A stretch of DNA of 32,360 bases from Terriglobia bacterium (GTDB lineage: Bacteria > Acidobacteriota > Terriglobia > Terriglobales > Acidobacteriaceae). Below are positions 14,087 to 22,247 of the stretch, piece by piece. A program made the translations under genes and the position numbers. Location: contig JAIQFT010000060.1 of the NCBI GenBank assembly GCA_020073185.1, positions 1 through 32,360 of the forward strand. Reading direction: 5' to 3'. Numbering within the stretch: position 1 is the first letter of the stretch; every line of letters begins with the position of its first letter. The notes under the pieces were generated by a model. The model saw only the letters and a list, made by a program, of their open reading frames with translations. It did no database searches and had not been told where the DNA came from.

Positions 14087-14869
14087 ATGCCCTACCACAC
14101 GCTCACACTTGCCCACGAAGACCGCGTTGCGACCATCACCTTCAACCGTCCCGAGAAGCGCAACGCCATCAGCTTCGAGTTGCTTGCGGAATTGATGTCG
14201 GCGCTGGACGAGGTTGAGCGCTCCCACGCCCAAGTGCTCATCATCACCGGCGCCGGCAAAGCGTTTTGCGCGGGGCTCGACTTGGAAGAACTGAAAGGCC
14301 TGCTCGGCAAGACGCACGAAGAGAACGTCGCGGACTCGGCGCGCATGGCGCAGATCTTCCGCCGCATCTACGAATTCCCGCTACCGGCCATTGCTGCCGT
14401 CAACGGCGCCGCCATCGCGGGCGGCACCGGCATCGCCACCATGTGCGACTTCACGCTCGCCGTGCCGGAAGCAAGGTTCGGTTACACGGAAGTGAAGATA
14501 GGCTTCGTGCCCGCGATCGTGTCGTCGATCCTCGTCTGGCAGGTGGGGCACAAGATCGCGCGCGACCTTCTGCTCACCGGACGTCTGTTCGACGCCGCCG
14601 AGGCACACCGCTACGGGCTGGTCAACGAGGTCGTCGCCCCCGAAAACCTCATGCCGCGCGCCCGCGAACTGGCGGCCCAGCTTTTGGAAAATTCCCCGTC
14701 GTCGGTGCGCCTGACCAAGAAGCTGATCAACGGCTTCCTGGCGCGATCGCTGGATGAGCAAATCGCCCAGGCAGTCGAAGACAATGCTCGCATCCGCACC
14801 ACGGAAGACTTTCGCGAGGGGGTGACGAGCTTTCTCGAAAAGCGCAAACCAGAGTGGAAAAGCAGGTAG
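14087..14869 (+). CDS. liuC: Enoyl-CoA hydratase family protein, methylglutaconyl-CoA hydratase-like
   Basis: A 260-aa crotonase-fold protein. VATITFNRPEKRNAISFELL and TGAGKAFCAGLDLEELKGL form the CoA-binding and first oxyanion regions. VNGAAIAGGTGIATMCDFTL provides the second. In classical hydratases two glutamates act. Here the first (as in GGGCEL) is glycine (AGGTGI), while the second is kept in RFGYTEVKIGFVP. The same pattern occurs, as I recall, in Bacteroidetes relatives next to HMG-CoA lyase. Between the carboxyltransferase and the lyase in pathway order, hydration of 3-methylglutaconyl-CoA is the expected reaction. This is an inference; isomerase or other crotonase chemistry is possible given the missing glutamate. 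Confidence 0.82.
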   Translation: MPYHTLTLAHEDRVATITFNRPEKRNAISFELLAELMSALDEVERSHAQVLIITGAGKAFCAGLDLEELKGLLGKTHEENVADSARMAQIFRRIYEFPLPAIAAVNGAAIAGGTGIATMCDFTLAVPEARFGYTEVKIGFVPAIVSSILVWQVGHKIARDLLLTGRLFDAAEAHRYGLVNEVVAPENLMPRARELAAQLLENSPSSVRLTKKLINGFLARSLDEQIAQAVEDNARIRTTEDFREGVTSFLEKRKPEWKSR

Positions 14870-14900
14870 GGTAGTCGGCGCGGAATGACAATTTCCTAGG

Positions 14901-15317
14901 ATGATTAACGAAACCAAACTCCGCGTCCGCTACGCCGAAACCGACCAGATGGGCGTGGTCTATCATTCGAATTTTTTCATCTGGTTCGAGGTCGGCCGCG
15001 TGGAACTGCTTCGCCAACTCGGCTTCACTTATAAAGAAATGGAGCGCCAGGACCAGTGCTTCATCGCCGTGGTGGACGCGCGCTGCCGCTTCAAAGCGCC
15101 GGCGCGGTACGATGATGAGATCACGGTCCGCACGTACCTGAAGAACGTGCGCGAATCGCTGATTCACTTCGCGTACGAAGCCGTCCGCGAAAGCGACGGC
15201 ACGCTGCTGGCGGAGGGCGAGACGACGCACATCGTCACCGACGCGAACTTGAACAAGCGGCCGCTGCCGAAAAAGTACTGGGAAGCGTTCCGGCGGGCGG
15301 TGAAAACTGGCCGTTAG
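14901..15317 (+). CDS. Hotdog-fold acyl-CoA thioesterase (YbgC/4HBT type)
   Basis: A 138-aa single hotdog domain that hydrolyses acyl-CoA thioesters. The signature RVRYAETDQMGVVYHSNFF, then IWFEVGRVELLRQLG, contains the catalytic Asp15 of the 4-hydroxybenzoyl-CoA thioesterase group. RCRFKAPARYDDEITVRTYL and the beta strand EGETTHIVTD complete the family pattern. Length is standard (130-140). It begins 31 bases after liuC and probably belongs to the same transcript, releasing CoA or handling an acyl-CoA intermediate. The stop codon lies in the left arm of a 15-bp inverted repeat. Confidence 0.88.
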   Translation: MINETKLRVRYAETDQMGVVYHSNFFIWFEVGRVELLRQLGFTYKEMERQDQCFIAVVDARCRFKAPARYDDEITVRTYLKNVRESLIHFAYEAVRESDGTLLAEGETTHIVTDANLNKRPLPKKYWEAFRRAVKTGR

Positions 15318-15385
15318 CCATTGGCCTGTGGCCGTTGGCGGACGCCGGCAATTGGAAACCTGAGCTGACTGCCAATGGCTAACGG
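15311..15385. repeat. Long-range 15-bp perfect inverted repeat between thioesterase and hutH
   Basis: CCGTTAGCCATTGGC (15311-15325) and GCCAATGGCTAACGG (15371-15385) are perfect reverse complements 45 bases apart. The left arm includes the thioesterase stop codon; the right arm ends 11 bases before the hutH ATG. Extra GGCCGTTGGC lies inside. It could act as an attenuator or mRNA stabiliser, or be another mobile repeat. Confidence 0.7.
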
Positions 15386-15396
15386 ATAAGGGCTAC

Positions 15397-16986
15397 ATGA
15401 AAGCGCTCCACATCAACGGCTCCGATCTCACCCTCGACGAACTGCGCGAAGCGGTCTACGAGCGCCGTCCCGTGCTGCTCGACCCGGACGCCAGACAACT
15501 CGTGCAGGCCGCGCGCAGCGTGGTGGAAGAGTTCGTCGAGAGCAACCGAGTCGCTTATGGGGTCACCACCGGCGTCGGCAAATTTTCTGACGTTCGCATC
15601 GCGCCCTCGCAGATCCGCGAACTGCAGGTCAACCTGCTGCGCTCGCACGCAGTCGGTGTCGGCGAGCTACTCAGCGAAGAGGAAGTGCGCGCCATGATGT
15701 TGCTGCGCGCCAACTCGCTCGCCAAGGGGCATTCCGGCGTGCGCACCGCGGTGATCGACACGCTCTGCGAGATGCTCAACCGCGGCGTACATCCCGTGGT
15801 TCCATCGCAGGGCAGCGTCGGCGCCAGTGGCGACCTGGCGCCGCTGGCTCATCTCGCGCTGGTGCTGATCGGCGAAGGTGAAGCCTGGTATTGCGGGCCG
15901 AACTCACGGCGGCCGCGCCGCGCCGGCGATCCGCACGCGCGGCGACACTCCGCGAAGGAAGCGCTGCGGCACGCCGACATCAAGCCACTGACTTTGGAAG
16001 CCAAGGAAGCCATCTCGCTCATCAACGGCACGCAGGCCATGGTCGCCCTGGGCGCGTTGGCGTTGCTGGCGGCGCAGACCATGGTGGATTCAGCCGATGT
16101 GATCGGCGCCCTGTCGGCCGATGCGCTGCGCGGCACCGACGTCGCCTTCGACGAGCGCATTCAGAGGGTGCGTCCCCATGCCGGCCAGACGCGCAGCGCC
16201 GCCAATCTGCGCCGCATGCTGGAAGGCAGCGCGATTCGCGAGTCGCACCGCGAGTGCGGGCGCGTGCAGGACGCCTACTCGCTGCGCTGCATGCCGCAGG
16301 TGCACGGTGCGGTGCGCGACGCGCTGGCATACTGCTTGCAGGTCATCGAGGTGGAGATGAACGCGGCGGTGGACAATCCGCTGGTGTTTGTCGCACCCAA
16401 GCAGGTTGGTGGGCCGCATTCTGCCGCGGCACACAGCGACATTCTCTCCGGCGGCAACTTCCACGGTGAACCGGTAGCATTCGCGCTCGATTTTCTTGGC
16501 ATCGCGCTCAGCGCGCTGGCGGGAATCTCCGAGCGCCGCATCGAGCGCCTAGTCAATCCCTCGCTCAATGAGGGACTTCCCCCATTCCTCGCCAACGGTG
16601 CGGGACTGAATTCCGGATTCATGATGGCGCAGGTGACGGCCGCGGCGCTGGTCAGCGAGAACAAGATTCTGGCGCACCCTGCGTCGGTGGATTCGATCAC
16701 CACGTCAGGCAATAAGGAAGATTACGTTTCCATGGGAATGACGGCGGCGATCAAGCTGAAGAAAATCGTTGGCAACGCTCTCAACGTCCTCGCGATCGAG
16801 GCGATCTCTGCGGCGCAGGCGCTGGAATTCTTGGCTCCGCTGAAACCAGGCCGGCGCGCCCAGCAGGCGATAGCCGCCCTCCGCGCCGTCTGTCCTCCTC
16901 TGGAGCACGACCGCAGCATGGCAGCGGATTTTGCTCGCGTCGCTGAAATGCTAAAGCGCGGCGACGTTGCGGCGGTACTGCGGTAA
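15397..16986 (+). CDS. hutH: Histidine ammonia-lyase
   Basis: A 529-aa aromatic amino-acid lyase that removes ammonia from histidine to give urocanate. The self-made MIO cofactor arises from Ala143-Ser144-Gly145 in GSVGASGDLAPLAH. Tyr54 in VAYGVTTGVGKF is the catalytic base. NLLRSHAVGVGE, with its His, and SITTSGNKEDYVSMG are typical of the histidine rather than phenylalanine enzymes. A basic insert at about residues 168-185 (NSRRPRRAGDPHARRHS) explains the extra length against about 510 in other bacteria. No hutU, hutI or hutG is adjacent, so the pathway is completed elsewhere if at all. It ends before a strong palindromic terminator. Confidence 0.92.
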   Translation: MKALHINGSDLTLDELREAVYERRPVLLDPDARQLVQAARSVVEEFVESNRVAYGVTTGVGKFSDVRIAPSQIRELQVNLLRSHAVGVGELLSEEEVRAMMLLRANSLAKGHSGVRTAVIDTLCEMLNRGVHPVVPSQGSVGASGDLAPLAHLALVLIGEGEAWYCGPNSRRPRRAGDPHARRHSAKEALRHADIKPLTLEAKEAISLINGTQAMVALGALALLAAQTMVDSADVIGALSADALRGTDVAFDERIQRVRPHAGQTRSAANLRRMLEGSAIRESHRECGRVQDAYSLRCMPQVHGAVRDALAYCLQVIEVEMNAAVDNPLVFVAPKQVGGPHSAAAHSDILSGGNFHGEPVAFALDFLGIALSALAGISERRIERLVNPSLNEGLPPFLANGAGLNSGFMMAQVTAAALVSENKILAHPASVDSITTSGNKEDYVSMGMTAAIKLKKIVGNALNVLAIEAISAAQALEFLAPLKPGRRAQQAIAALRAVCPPLEHDRSMAADFARVAEMLKRGDVAAVLR

Positions 16987-17056
16987 TGCCTTAAACCGCG
17001 GATTACCACCGCAAAACACGGATCGGAAAAACAACGACAAAGCGAAAATGAAAATC

Positions 17057-17084
17057 ACGCGGAGATCGCCGGCGATCTCCGCGT
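17057..17084. terminator. Perfect 28-bp palindrome, likely bidirectional terminator
   Basis: ACGCGGAGATCGCC is followed directly by its reverse complement GGCGATCTCCGCGT. On the plus strand it is followed by ATCTTTTCTCC, on the minus strand by GATTTTCATTTTC. It sits between the convergent hutH and ABM genes, where termination from both sides is expected. A 14-bp stem with no free loop bases also makes it cruciform-prone. Confidence 0.75.
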
Positions 17085-17119
17085 ATCTTTTCTCCGTGAG
17101 AACTGATGACGATCCGAGG

Positions 17120-17461
17120 TTAATAACTCGCCAGCGCCGGCTCAGCCTTGCCTTTCCCCACGTGGTGCACGGTGGATGTTTCGACGTCGTAGATTTGCAC
17201 CTTGGGAGCGGTGTGCGTCAGGTGCTCGATCATTTCGCTGATGTGCCGAAAGTGTTTCTTCTGAAAATCCTCGGCGTCGGCCTTGGTCTTCCAGAAACTC
17301 ATGGCGAGCACCTCGTCCTTGTCGTGGTCGGCGATGAGAACGATTTCATCGATGAAGCCGGGATGCGCTTTCAGGATGTGAAGCACGTCTTCGTGCAGCT
17401 TACGGCAGAGTTCCTTTGCCCTACCGGGCCTGGTCTTGACGTTAACAGCGCGAGTAATCAT
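17120..17461 (-). CDS. Antibiotic biosynthesis monooxygenase (ABM) domain protein
   Basis: A 113-aa protein of the ABM/dimeric ferredoxin-like fold. The core reads VNVKTRPGRAKELCRKLHED, then HPGFIDEIVLIADHDKDEVL and SFWKTKADAEDFQKKHF. Most members are small dimers that act as cofactor-free oxygenases or heme-degrading enzymes, but many have no known reaction. No conserved Asn/Trp heme-degrading pair can be named with confidence. AAGGAG precedes the ATG by nine bases. It stands alone between hutH and a CDF transporter. Confidence 0.75.
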   Translation of the reverse strand: MITRAVNVKTRPGRAKELCRKLHEDVLHILKAHPGFIDEIVLIADHDKDEVLAMSFWKTKADAEDFQKKHFRHISEMIEHLTHTAPKVQIYDVETSTVHHVGKGKAEPALASY

Positions 17462-17587
17462 GGTCGGCAGCTCCTTTGAGAAATCGCGGAAGGACCCCTA
17501 ACGGAAAACATCACAGTATGGTCCACAATGGCCTTATCCGGGCAAAATACACGCGTCGCTCCGCTTCTTCAGGACCGAAATGGGAGG

Positions 17588-18526
17588 TCAACCGGGCCGC
17601 CCGGTGTAGTGCTCGTCGCGGTGGACGACTTGGTGGTCCTCCGCCGCTTCCAGATGCGTGATCACTTGCGCCGGAACACCGAGCACCTTGGGCAGGCTTT
17701 CTTCCACCTGCGTCGCAATCGTGTGCGCCTCCCCGACCGACACTTCGTACGGGAACAGCAGGTGGACCTCGATCATCAGCGTGTAGCCGGTGGTGCGAAA
17801 GCGCACGCCGTGGTACTCCACGCCGAGGCGGGCACAGACCTGATCGAGTTTTTCGCGCAGCTTGCAGCCGGTGTCGGGGTCGGAATAGTCCATCAGGCCG
17901 CGGGCGGAGCGCCAGACGAGGTGTCCGCCGGACCAGAGGATGTTGATCGCCACCGCGATGGCGAACAACGGGTCGAAAGGCCTCCAACCGGTCAGCAACA
18001 CCAGGCCGAGGCCGCCGACTACGCCAAAACTGGTCCAACTGTCAGTCAGGACGTGCTTGCCATTGGCCTCCAGGATCAGGGAGTGGTTGCGGCGTCCGGT
18101 ACGCACCAGATACCAGCCGAGGACGGCGTTGATCACCGATGCGGCGAGTACGAAGAGCGCGCCGGCGCCGAGATTCTGGAGTTGCAGGCCGTGCAGCCAC
18201 TTGTGAATCGCCGTCCAGATGATGGCGATGGCGGCGATGACGATCATGGCGCCCTCGAAACCGGCGGAGAAGAACGTGATCCGCTCGTAACCGTAGAGAA
18301 AGCGATCGTCCGCGGGTTTCGTGCTTAGGTTCAGGCTGAAGGCGGCGAATGTTACCGCCACCACGTGAATGATGGATTCGGCGGCATCGGAGAGGATGGC
18401 AGCGGAACCGGTGAGCAGATAGGCGCCGACTTTTCCAGTCAGCATGACCACGCCGAAGATGAGCGACAAGCGCATGGCATAGCGCGTGTCGTGCAGGGAC
18501 TGCGGATTGAGGGGCGCGGTCTGCAT
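17588..18526 (-). CDS. Cation diffusion facilitator (CDF) family metal transporter
   Basis: A 312-aa inner-membrane proton/divalent-cation antiporter (Zn, Mn, Fe or Co export). Six membrane helices occupy about residues 18-205. Metal ligands in helix 2 are Asp47 and neighbours in ILSDAAESIIHV; helix 5 has His158 and Asp162 in KHVLTDSW. The cytoplasmic C-terminal ferredoxin-like domain follows (GVEYHGVRFRTTGYTLMIEV, then VSVGEAHTIATQVEESLP). I start at the ATG at 18526; the open frame reaches to 18751, but the extra 75 residues are polar and not family-like. The last residues (GRPG) lie in a CCGGGC/GCCCGG hairpin. Metal specificity cannot be read from the sequence. Confidence 0.88.
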   Translation of the reverse strand: MQTAPLNPQSLHDTRYAMRLSLIFGVVMLTGKVGAYLLTGSAAILSDAAESIIHVVAVTFAAFSLNLSTKPADDRFLYGYERITFFSAGFEGAMIVIAAIAIIWTAIHKWLHGLQLQNLGAGALFVLAASVINAVLGWYLVRTGRRNHSLILEANGKHVLTDSWTSFGVVGGLGLVLLTGWRPFDPLFAIAVAINILWSGGHLVWRSARGLMDYSDPDTGCKLREKLDQVCARLGVEYHGVRFRTTGYTLMIEVHLLFPYEVSVGEAHTIATQVEESLPKVLGVPAQVITHLEAAEDHQVVHRDEHYTGRPG

Positions 18527-18533
18527 GGTGCGG

Positions 18534-18539
18534 ATTCTA
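18534..18539 (-). promoter_or_regulatory. Putative -10 element of the CDF gene
   Basis: TAGAAT on the minus strand ends seven bases before the chosen ATG, which would again give a leaderless transcript. There is no Shine-Dalgarno sequence and no clear -35. Confidence 0.3.
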
Positions 18540-18827
18540 GGCCAGGGGTGAAAGCGGCGCACTAAAACGAAATTGGAAATCGTTTTCAGCTGCAATCTTC
18601 GACACGCGAGCTGGGTTTCTGTCTCTTGCGGAGTGCTGAACTGCCGACGTGAGGAGGGAGCCACGTTTTCTGTCTCAATTTGATTCGCCGATCTCCCCAA
18701 CGTCTCACGTTGACCACTCGAATTTCCACGTAAGCCGCTATTTTCCAGCAACTTGCTTAAGCCAGCGTTTGGCCCCTGCAGTGCACTCCATTGGTTGGGC
18801 CTTTATGGGCAGCGGAGGAGGGTACCG
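18540..18827. other. Divergent intergenic region, nothing recognised
   Basis: About 290 bases between the divergent CDF and helical-repeat genes. It must hold promoters for at least the plus-strand gene. I see only a strong ribosome binding site, GGAGGAGGG at 18814-18822, six bases before the ATG at 18828. Confidence 0.5.
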
Positions 18828-21440
18828 ATGAGCGAGATGTCGCAGGTAGAATCCGCCATGGCCTTCGCGCACAGCCTGAACATCCTGCTCAAGTACGCGC
18901 GCCTGTACGGTCTGGATCATCAACGTACGCGCGGGCAGATGGACATCGCCTGGAGCGAATTGCAGCGCGCCGCGGCGCCGGAAACCGGCCTGCTATTGGC
19001 CACCGCCGACGGCAAGTTGCTGCTTGATGGCATGCCGATGGGAGGACATGCGGAACGCATGTTCGCATCCCTGCTGACCACCAGCGGCATCGCCAGCCTG
19101 CATTTCTCCTACGGAATACAACCCATCGAATTTGAGCGATTTTGCGGTGCGTTCTGCAGCGGAAAACCCTCCCAACTGACGCAGCAGTTGAAGGCCGCGA
19201 TCGGCGACTGTAACGCCATCAGAGTGAATGAAATCGTCTTTGTGGCGCAAGATTCCGCCACCGGCGTCGCGGAGCAGCTCACGGCGCGAACCTTGGCCGA
19301 GCGATCCGATCATCTGATGCCTTGGCTGCAAGACCCGGAAAAGCTTCTGCAATTGATTGCGGCCGCCGAAGGTTCCAACAGCGGGGGGGACGGGCAAGGA
19401 AGCGGAAGCGGTAACGGTAGCGGAAACGGTAGCGGCAGCGGATCCGGCTCCGGTTCAGGCGGCCCCGGCGGCGAGGTGTTTGAGGAGGAATCGGTCACCA
19501 AGACCTTGCGCCTGCTGGCGAGCGTGGCCGCGCTGAGAGGCAAGGCCGACGCGGAGTCGTCGGTGATGCGCGAATTGGCGCAGGAGAAGGACGCGTGCCG
19601 TGTACTGCGCAAAGTCATGCTGTCAATCCCGGTCGAGGGCGAGGATGAAGGCCTGGGGACAAACACGCTGAAGAGGCTGGCGGAACGGTTGGCGATCCGT
19701 TTCGCATTACAGCAGTTCGAGCGTGGCGACGTGAAAGTGAACGCGGTGCATGAATTGATGGAGCGCATGGGGCGCGAGATCGACTCGCTGCGCAGCGTTC
19801 TTTCCGCGCGCGAAGACAAGTTGACGCGGGCCGGCGTGGCGGTAGAGTCCTATGCCGACGTGCTGGACCGCAAATTCTGGGCGACTGTCCCGGAGCAGGG
19901 AAAGAAGAGCGTGCTGCTGTCGGCAGATGCGTGGTGCATTCCAGCGCGCAACGTTCGATCGTACATTGAAGAACTCCTGGGGCGCGGCGAGAACGCCATG
20001 GCCGACGCCATCTTGCGGAATTGGCTGCGGCAACTGGGCGGTTCCGACTTACAGGCGCGGCGCACGACCGCGGCCGCCGTCAGCGAATTGGCCGACCTGT
20101 ACGCCAAGGTGTCGTCTGATCTGCTGTTGAGCGCGTTGCGCGCCGTAGGGATGCGGATCTGCAGTGAAGAATCGATGGAGCTGCAGACGCAGCTCGGCGC
20201 GGCCTATGTGCGCCTGACGCAGGAAGCGGCGCAGCATCGCGATTATCCGGCAGTGATGCAGTCGTTGCTCACCCTCGAGCGCCTGCAGGAGTATCGCCCA
20301 CGAACCGCACAAGAAGTGCGGCCCCGGGTGACGGTCGAAAACCGCCTGCGCGGGTTTATCAGCGAAGCCGTGCGCGAGCCGGTGCTGCCGCAGGGACTGG
20401 TGCAGGTGCTGGCGCGCGTTCCGCTGCCCGCCGCGCAGGAGATTGCCGCGCAGTTCAGCGCCTGCGGCCTGCGCAGCCTGGCGGACCGCTATTTGGAGCT
20501 CGCGCAGGCGGTCGGGAAAAGCGTCGTCGAATGCCTGACCGGCACGCTGCGCACGGGGCGTGCCAGCGAAATCACGTCCAGCGCAGGCCTGCTGAGCCGC
20601 TTGCGGCCTGAAACGGTGGAGCAGGAACTGCCGCGGCGGATCCTGGAATTGTCGCGCCAGCAGCAGGACGCGGTGGTGCGCGTGCTGGCTGCGGCGGGCG
20701 CGCCCGAGCGCGGGCGTCTGCTGCTGGAAGTGCTGAAACATCTGGACCCTCTGCTGTTGCCCGCGGCGCTCGATGAGATCGGGTTTGCGGGCGATGCCTC
20801 GACAGCCGGCAGCCTGATGGAGTTAGCCGCCGGCGAAGGCTTGGCCAAGAACAATCCCTATGTTCGCGTGAAGGCGATGGAAGCGCTGGGCCGGCTGGGG
20901 GCAGTGGATGCGACCTCGTTGCTGGCGGAAGTGCTGGAGGGCCGGCGCGGGCTGTTCGGGTCGCGGCGGTCGCGCGAGCTGCAGGTCACGGCTGCCGGAG
21001 CGTTGCTCAACATGGATCCGGAACGAACGACTGCCCTGCTCACCCGCGGCGGTTTCACATCCCAGGAGCTCGCGGTCGGCGCGCTTCCGGTCACACCCAG
21101 TGATTGGGTCCGGCAGCGCCGTTATCCGCGCGTCCAACCGGCGCGACCGCTGAGCGCGCTGGCGATTACATCCAAGGGACGCTGCGCCGTAGATGTACAG
21201 CGCCTCAGCCTGGGCGGAGGTCTGATCGCCGTCGATCAACGCCTGCCGCGCAGCGGCGAAGCTACGTTGGAGTGGCAGTTAGGACTGTACCGGCTGCGCA
21301 GTCACGTGGTTTTGCGGCACCTCGGTGCGCGCGAAGTCGCATTCGAAGTGCTGGACATGGACCTGGATGGCCGGGGCCGCCTGCGGCGGATGGTCATGGA
21401 TCACACGCCGGCGGAACTGAACTTGGCGGCCGCTCATTAG
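18828..21440 (+). CDS. Large helical-repeat protein with C-terminal PilZ-like domain
   Basis: An 870-aa protein of unknown function. The N-terminal part (1-180) is an alpha/beta region beginning MSEMSQVESAMAFAHSLN. A Gly/Ser/Asn linker follows at about 184-215. A long all-helical region (about 220-760) has HEAT-like repeats near its end, for example NPYVRVKAMEALGRLGAVDA. The end (about 762-860) looks like a PilZ domain: RRYPRVQPARPL, then VDVQRLSLGGGLIAVD and EVAFEVLDMDLDGRGRLRR. The RxxxR part of the c-di-GMP site is there, but the D/NxSxxG motif reads RLSLGG, so binding is doubtful. The start at 18828 is fixed by GGAGGAGGG six bases upstream. A role in surface or motility signalling is a guess. 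Confidence 0.75.
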   Translation: MSEMSQVESAMAFAHSLNILLKYARLYGLDHQRTRGQMDIAWSELQRAAAPETGLLLATADGKLLLDGMPMGGHAERMFASLLTTSGIASLHFSYGIQPIEFERFCGAFCSGKPSQLTQQLKAAIGDCNAIRVNEIVFVAQDSATGVAEQLTARTLAERSDHLMPWLQDPEKLLQLIAAAEGSNSGGDGQGSGSGNGSGNGSGSGSGSGSGGPGGEVFEEESVTKTLRLLASVAALRGKADAESSVMRELAQEKDACRVLRKVMLSIPVEGEDEGLGTNTLKRLAERLAIRFALQQFERGDVKVNAVHELMERMGREIDSLRSVLSAREDKLTRAGVAVESYADVLDRKFWATVPEQGKKSVLLSADAWCIPARNVRSYIEELLGRGENAMADAILRNWLRQLGGSDLQARRTTAAAVSELADLYAKVSSDLLLSALRAVGMRICSEESMELQTQLGAAYVRLTQEAAQHRDYPAVMQSLLTLERLQEYRPRTAQEVRPRVTVENRLRGFISEAVREPVLPQGLVQVLARVPLPAAQEIAAQFSACGLRSLADRYLELAQAVGKSVVECLTGTLRTGRASEITSSAGLLSRLRPETVEQELPRRILELSRQQQDAVVRVLAAAGAPERGRLLLEVLKHLDPLLLPAALDEIGFAGDASTAGSLMELAAGEGLAKNNPYVRVKAMEALGRLGAVDATSLLAEVLEGRRGLFGSRRSRELQVTAAGALLNMDPERTTALLTRGGFTSQELAVGALPVTPSDWVRQRRYPRVQPARPLSALAITSKGRCAVDVQRLSLGGGLIAVDQRLPRSGEATLEWQLGLYRLRSHVVLRHLGAREVAFEVLDMDLDGRGRLRRMVMDHTPAELNLAAAH

Positions 21441-21570
21441 AGATCAGGCGAAAAGCATCCCTGCCTTGTAGTCCAGGAGGCCGGCGTCGATGGCCGGTTC
21501 ACACCGCTGATTGGGAAGCATCCAGCCAAGAGAACCCAGGCAGCAGTGAGGAAATCGTCGCGCCCGCCGC

Positions 21571-22152
21571 TTACTGTTGCTGTGTGGCTGATAGACCTTC
21601 CAGACCTAGTTCAGGGGCGATCTTCTTCATGGCCTCGATGCAGAACGCAATGTGCTCGTCGAGGTCCACGCCGAGGGCCGCGGCGCCGTTAACGACGTCG
21701 TCGCGGCTGACGCTGCGGGCGAAGGCTTTGTCCTTCATGCGCTTCTTCACCGACTTGGCTTCCAGCGAGTGGATCGACTTGTCGGGGCGGACCAGGGCAG
21801 CCGCGGTAATGAAACCCGCCAGTTCGTCGCAAGAGAAAAGCGCCTTCTCCATGCGTGTTTCGCGCGCAACCCCAGTGTAGTCGGCGTGCGACATGACGGC
21901 CTTGGTGATCTCCTCCGGCCAGCCGCGCTGGATGAGGATCTCGTTGCCGCGGTAGGGATGATCTTCCAGGCTGGGCCAGCGATCGTAATCGAAATCGTGA
22001 ATCAGGCCGACCAATCCCCACTTATCCTCGTCCTCGCCGAACTTGCGGGCGTATGCACGCATGCAAGCCTCGACGGCGAGGGCATGTTTGCGTAAATTTT
22101 CCGACTGGGTGAACTCAGTTAGTAAACACCACGCCGAATGACGGTCGCTCAC
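21571..22152 (-). CDS. HD-domain phosphohydrolase-like protein
   Basis: A 193-aa HD-superfamily protein. Metal-binding residues are His23 (NLRKHALAVE), the His52-Asp53 pair in GLIHDFDYDRWP, His65 in DHPYRGNEIL, and the His of MSHADYTG. A later Asp in CDELAGFITAAALV completes the pattern. Relatives are small predicted hydrolases of nucleotides or phosphate esters, and the substrate is unknown. It starts with GTG at 22152 after GGAGAAAGCC. It converges with the helical-repeat gene and diverges from the XRE regulator, so the tandem repeat at 22201-22235 lies in its upstream region too. Confidence 0.82.
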   Translation of the reverse strand: MSDRHSAWCLLTEFTQSENLRKHALAVEACMRAYARKFGEDEDKWGLVGLIHDFDYDRWPSLEDHPYRGNEILIQRGWPEEITKAVMSHADYTGVARETRMEKALFSCDELAGFITAAALVRPDKSIHSLEAKSVKKRMKDKAFARSVSRDDVVNGAAALGVDLDEHIAFCIEAMKKIAPELGLEGLSATQQQ

Positions 22153-22200
22153 GGCTTTCTCCCCCGATTCGCCAAAATTCTGCGGCTTTCATAGGCCTAT

Positions 22201-22235
22201 TTTTGGATTTACCCCGGATATCTTTTGGATTTACC
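22201..22235. promoter_or_regulatory. Tandem 13-bp direct repeat, candidate operator
   Basis: TTTTGGATTTACC occurs at 22201-22213 and again at 22223-22235, a 22-base period (two helical turns). It lies between the HD gene and the XRE regulator, about 110 bases before the latter. A repeat of this spacing could seat a dimeric DNA-binding protein, possibly the XRE protein itself. Confidence 0.45.
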
Positions 22236-22247
22236 GGCAAAAACATG

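Noticed and set aside
18527-18751. Extended N-terminus for the CDF transporter (75 extra residues)
   Set aside because: The extension is polar and unrelated to CDF proteins; the ATG at 18526 gives a normal start and length.
19378-19470. Run of near-identical hexamers that could be taken for a repeat array or CRISPR
   Set aside because: It is in frame and encodes a Gly/Ser/Asn linker, with no spacers.
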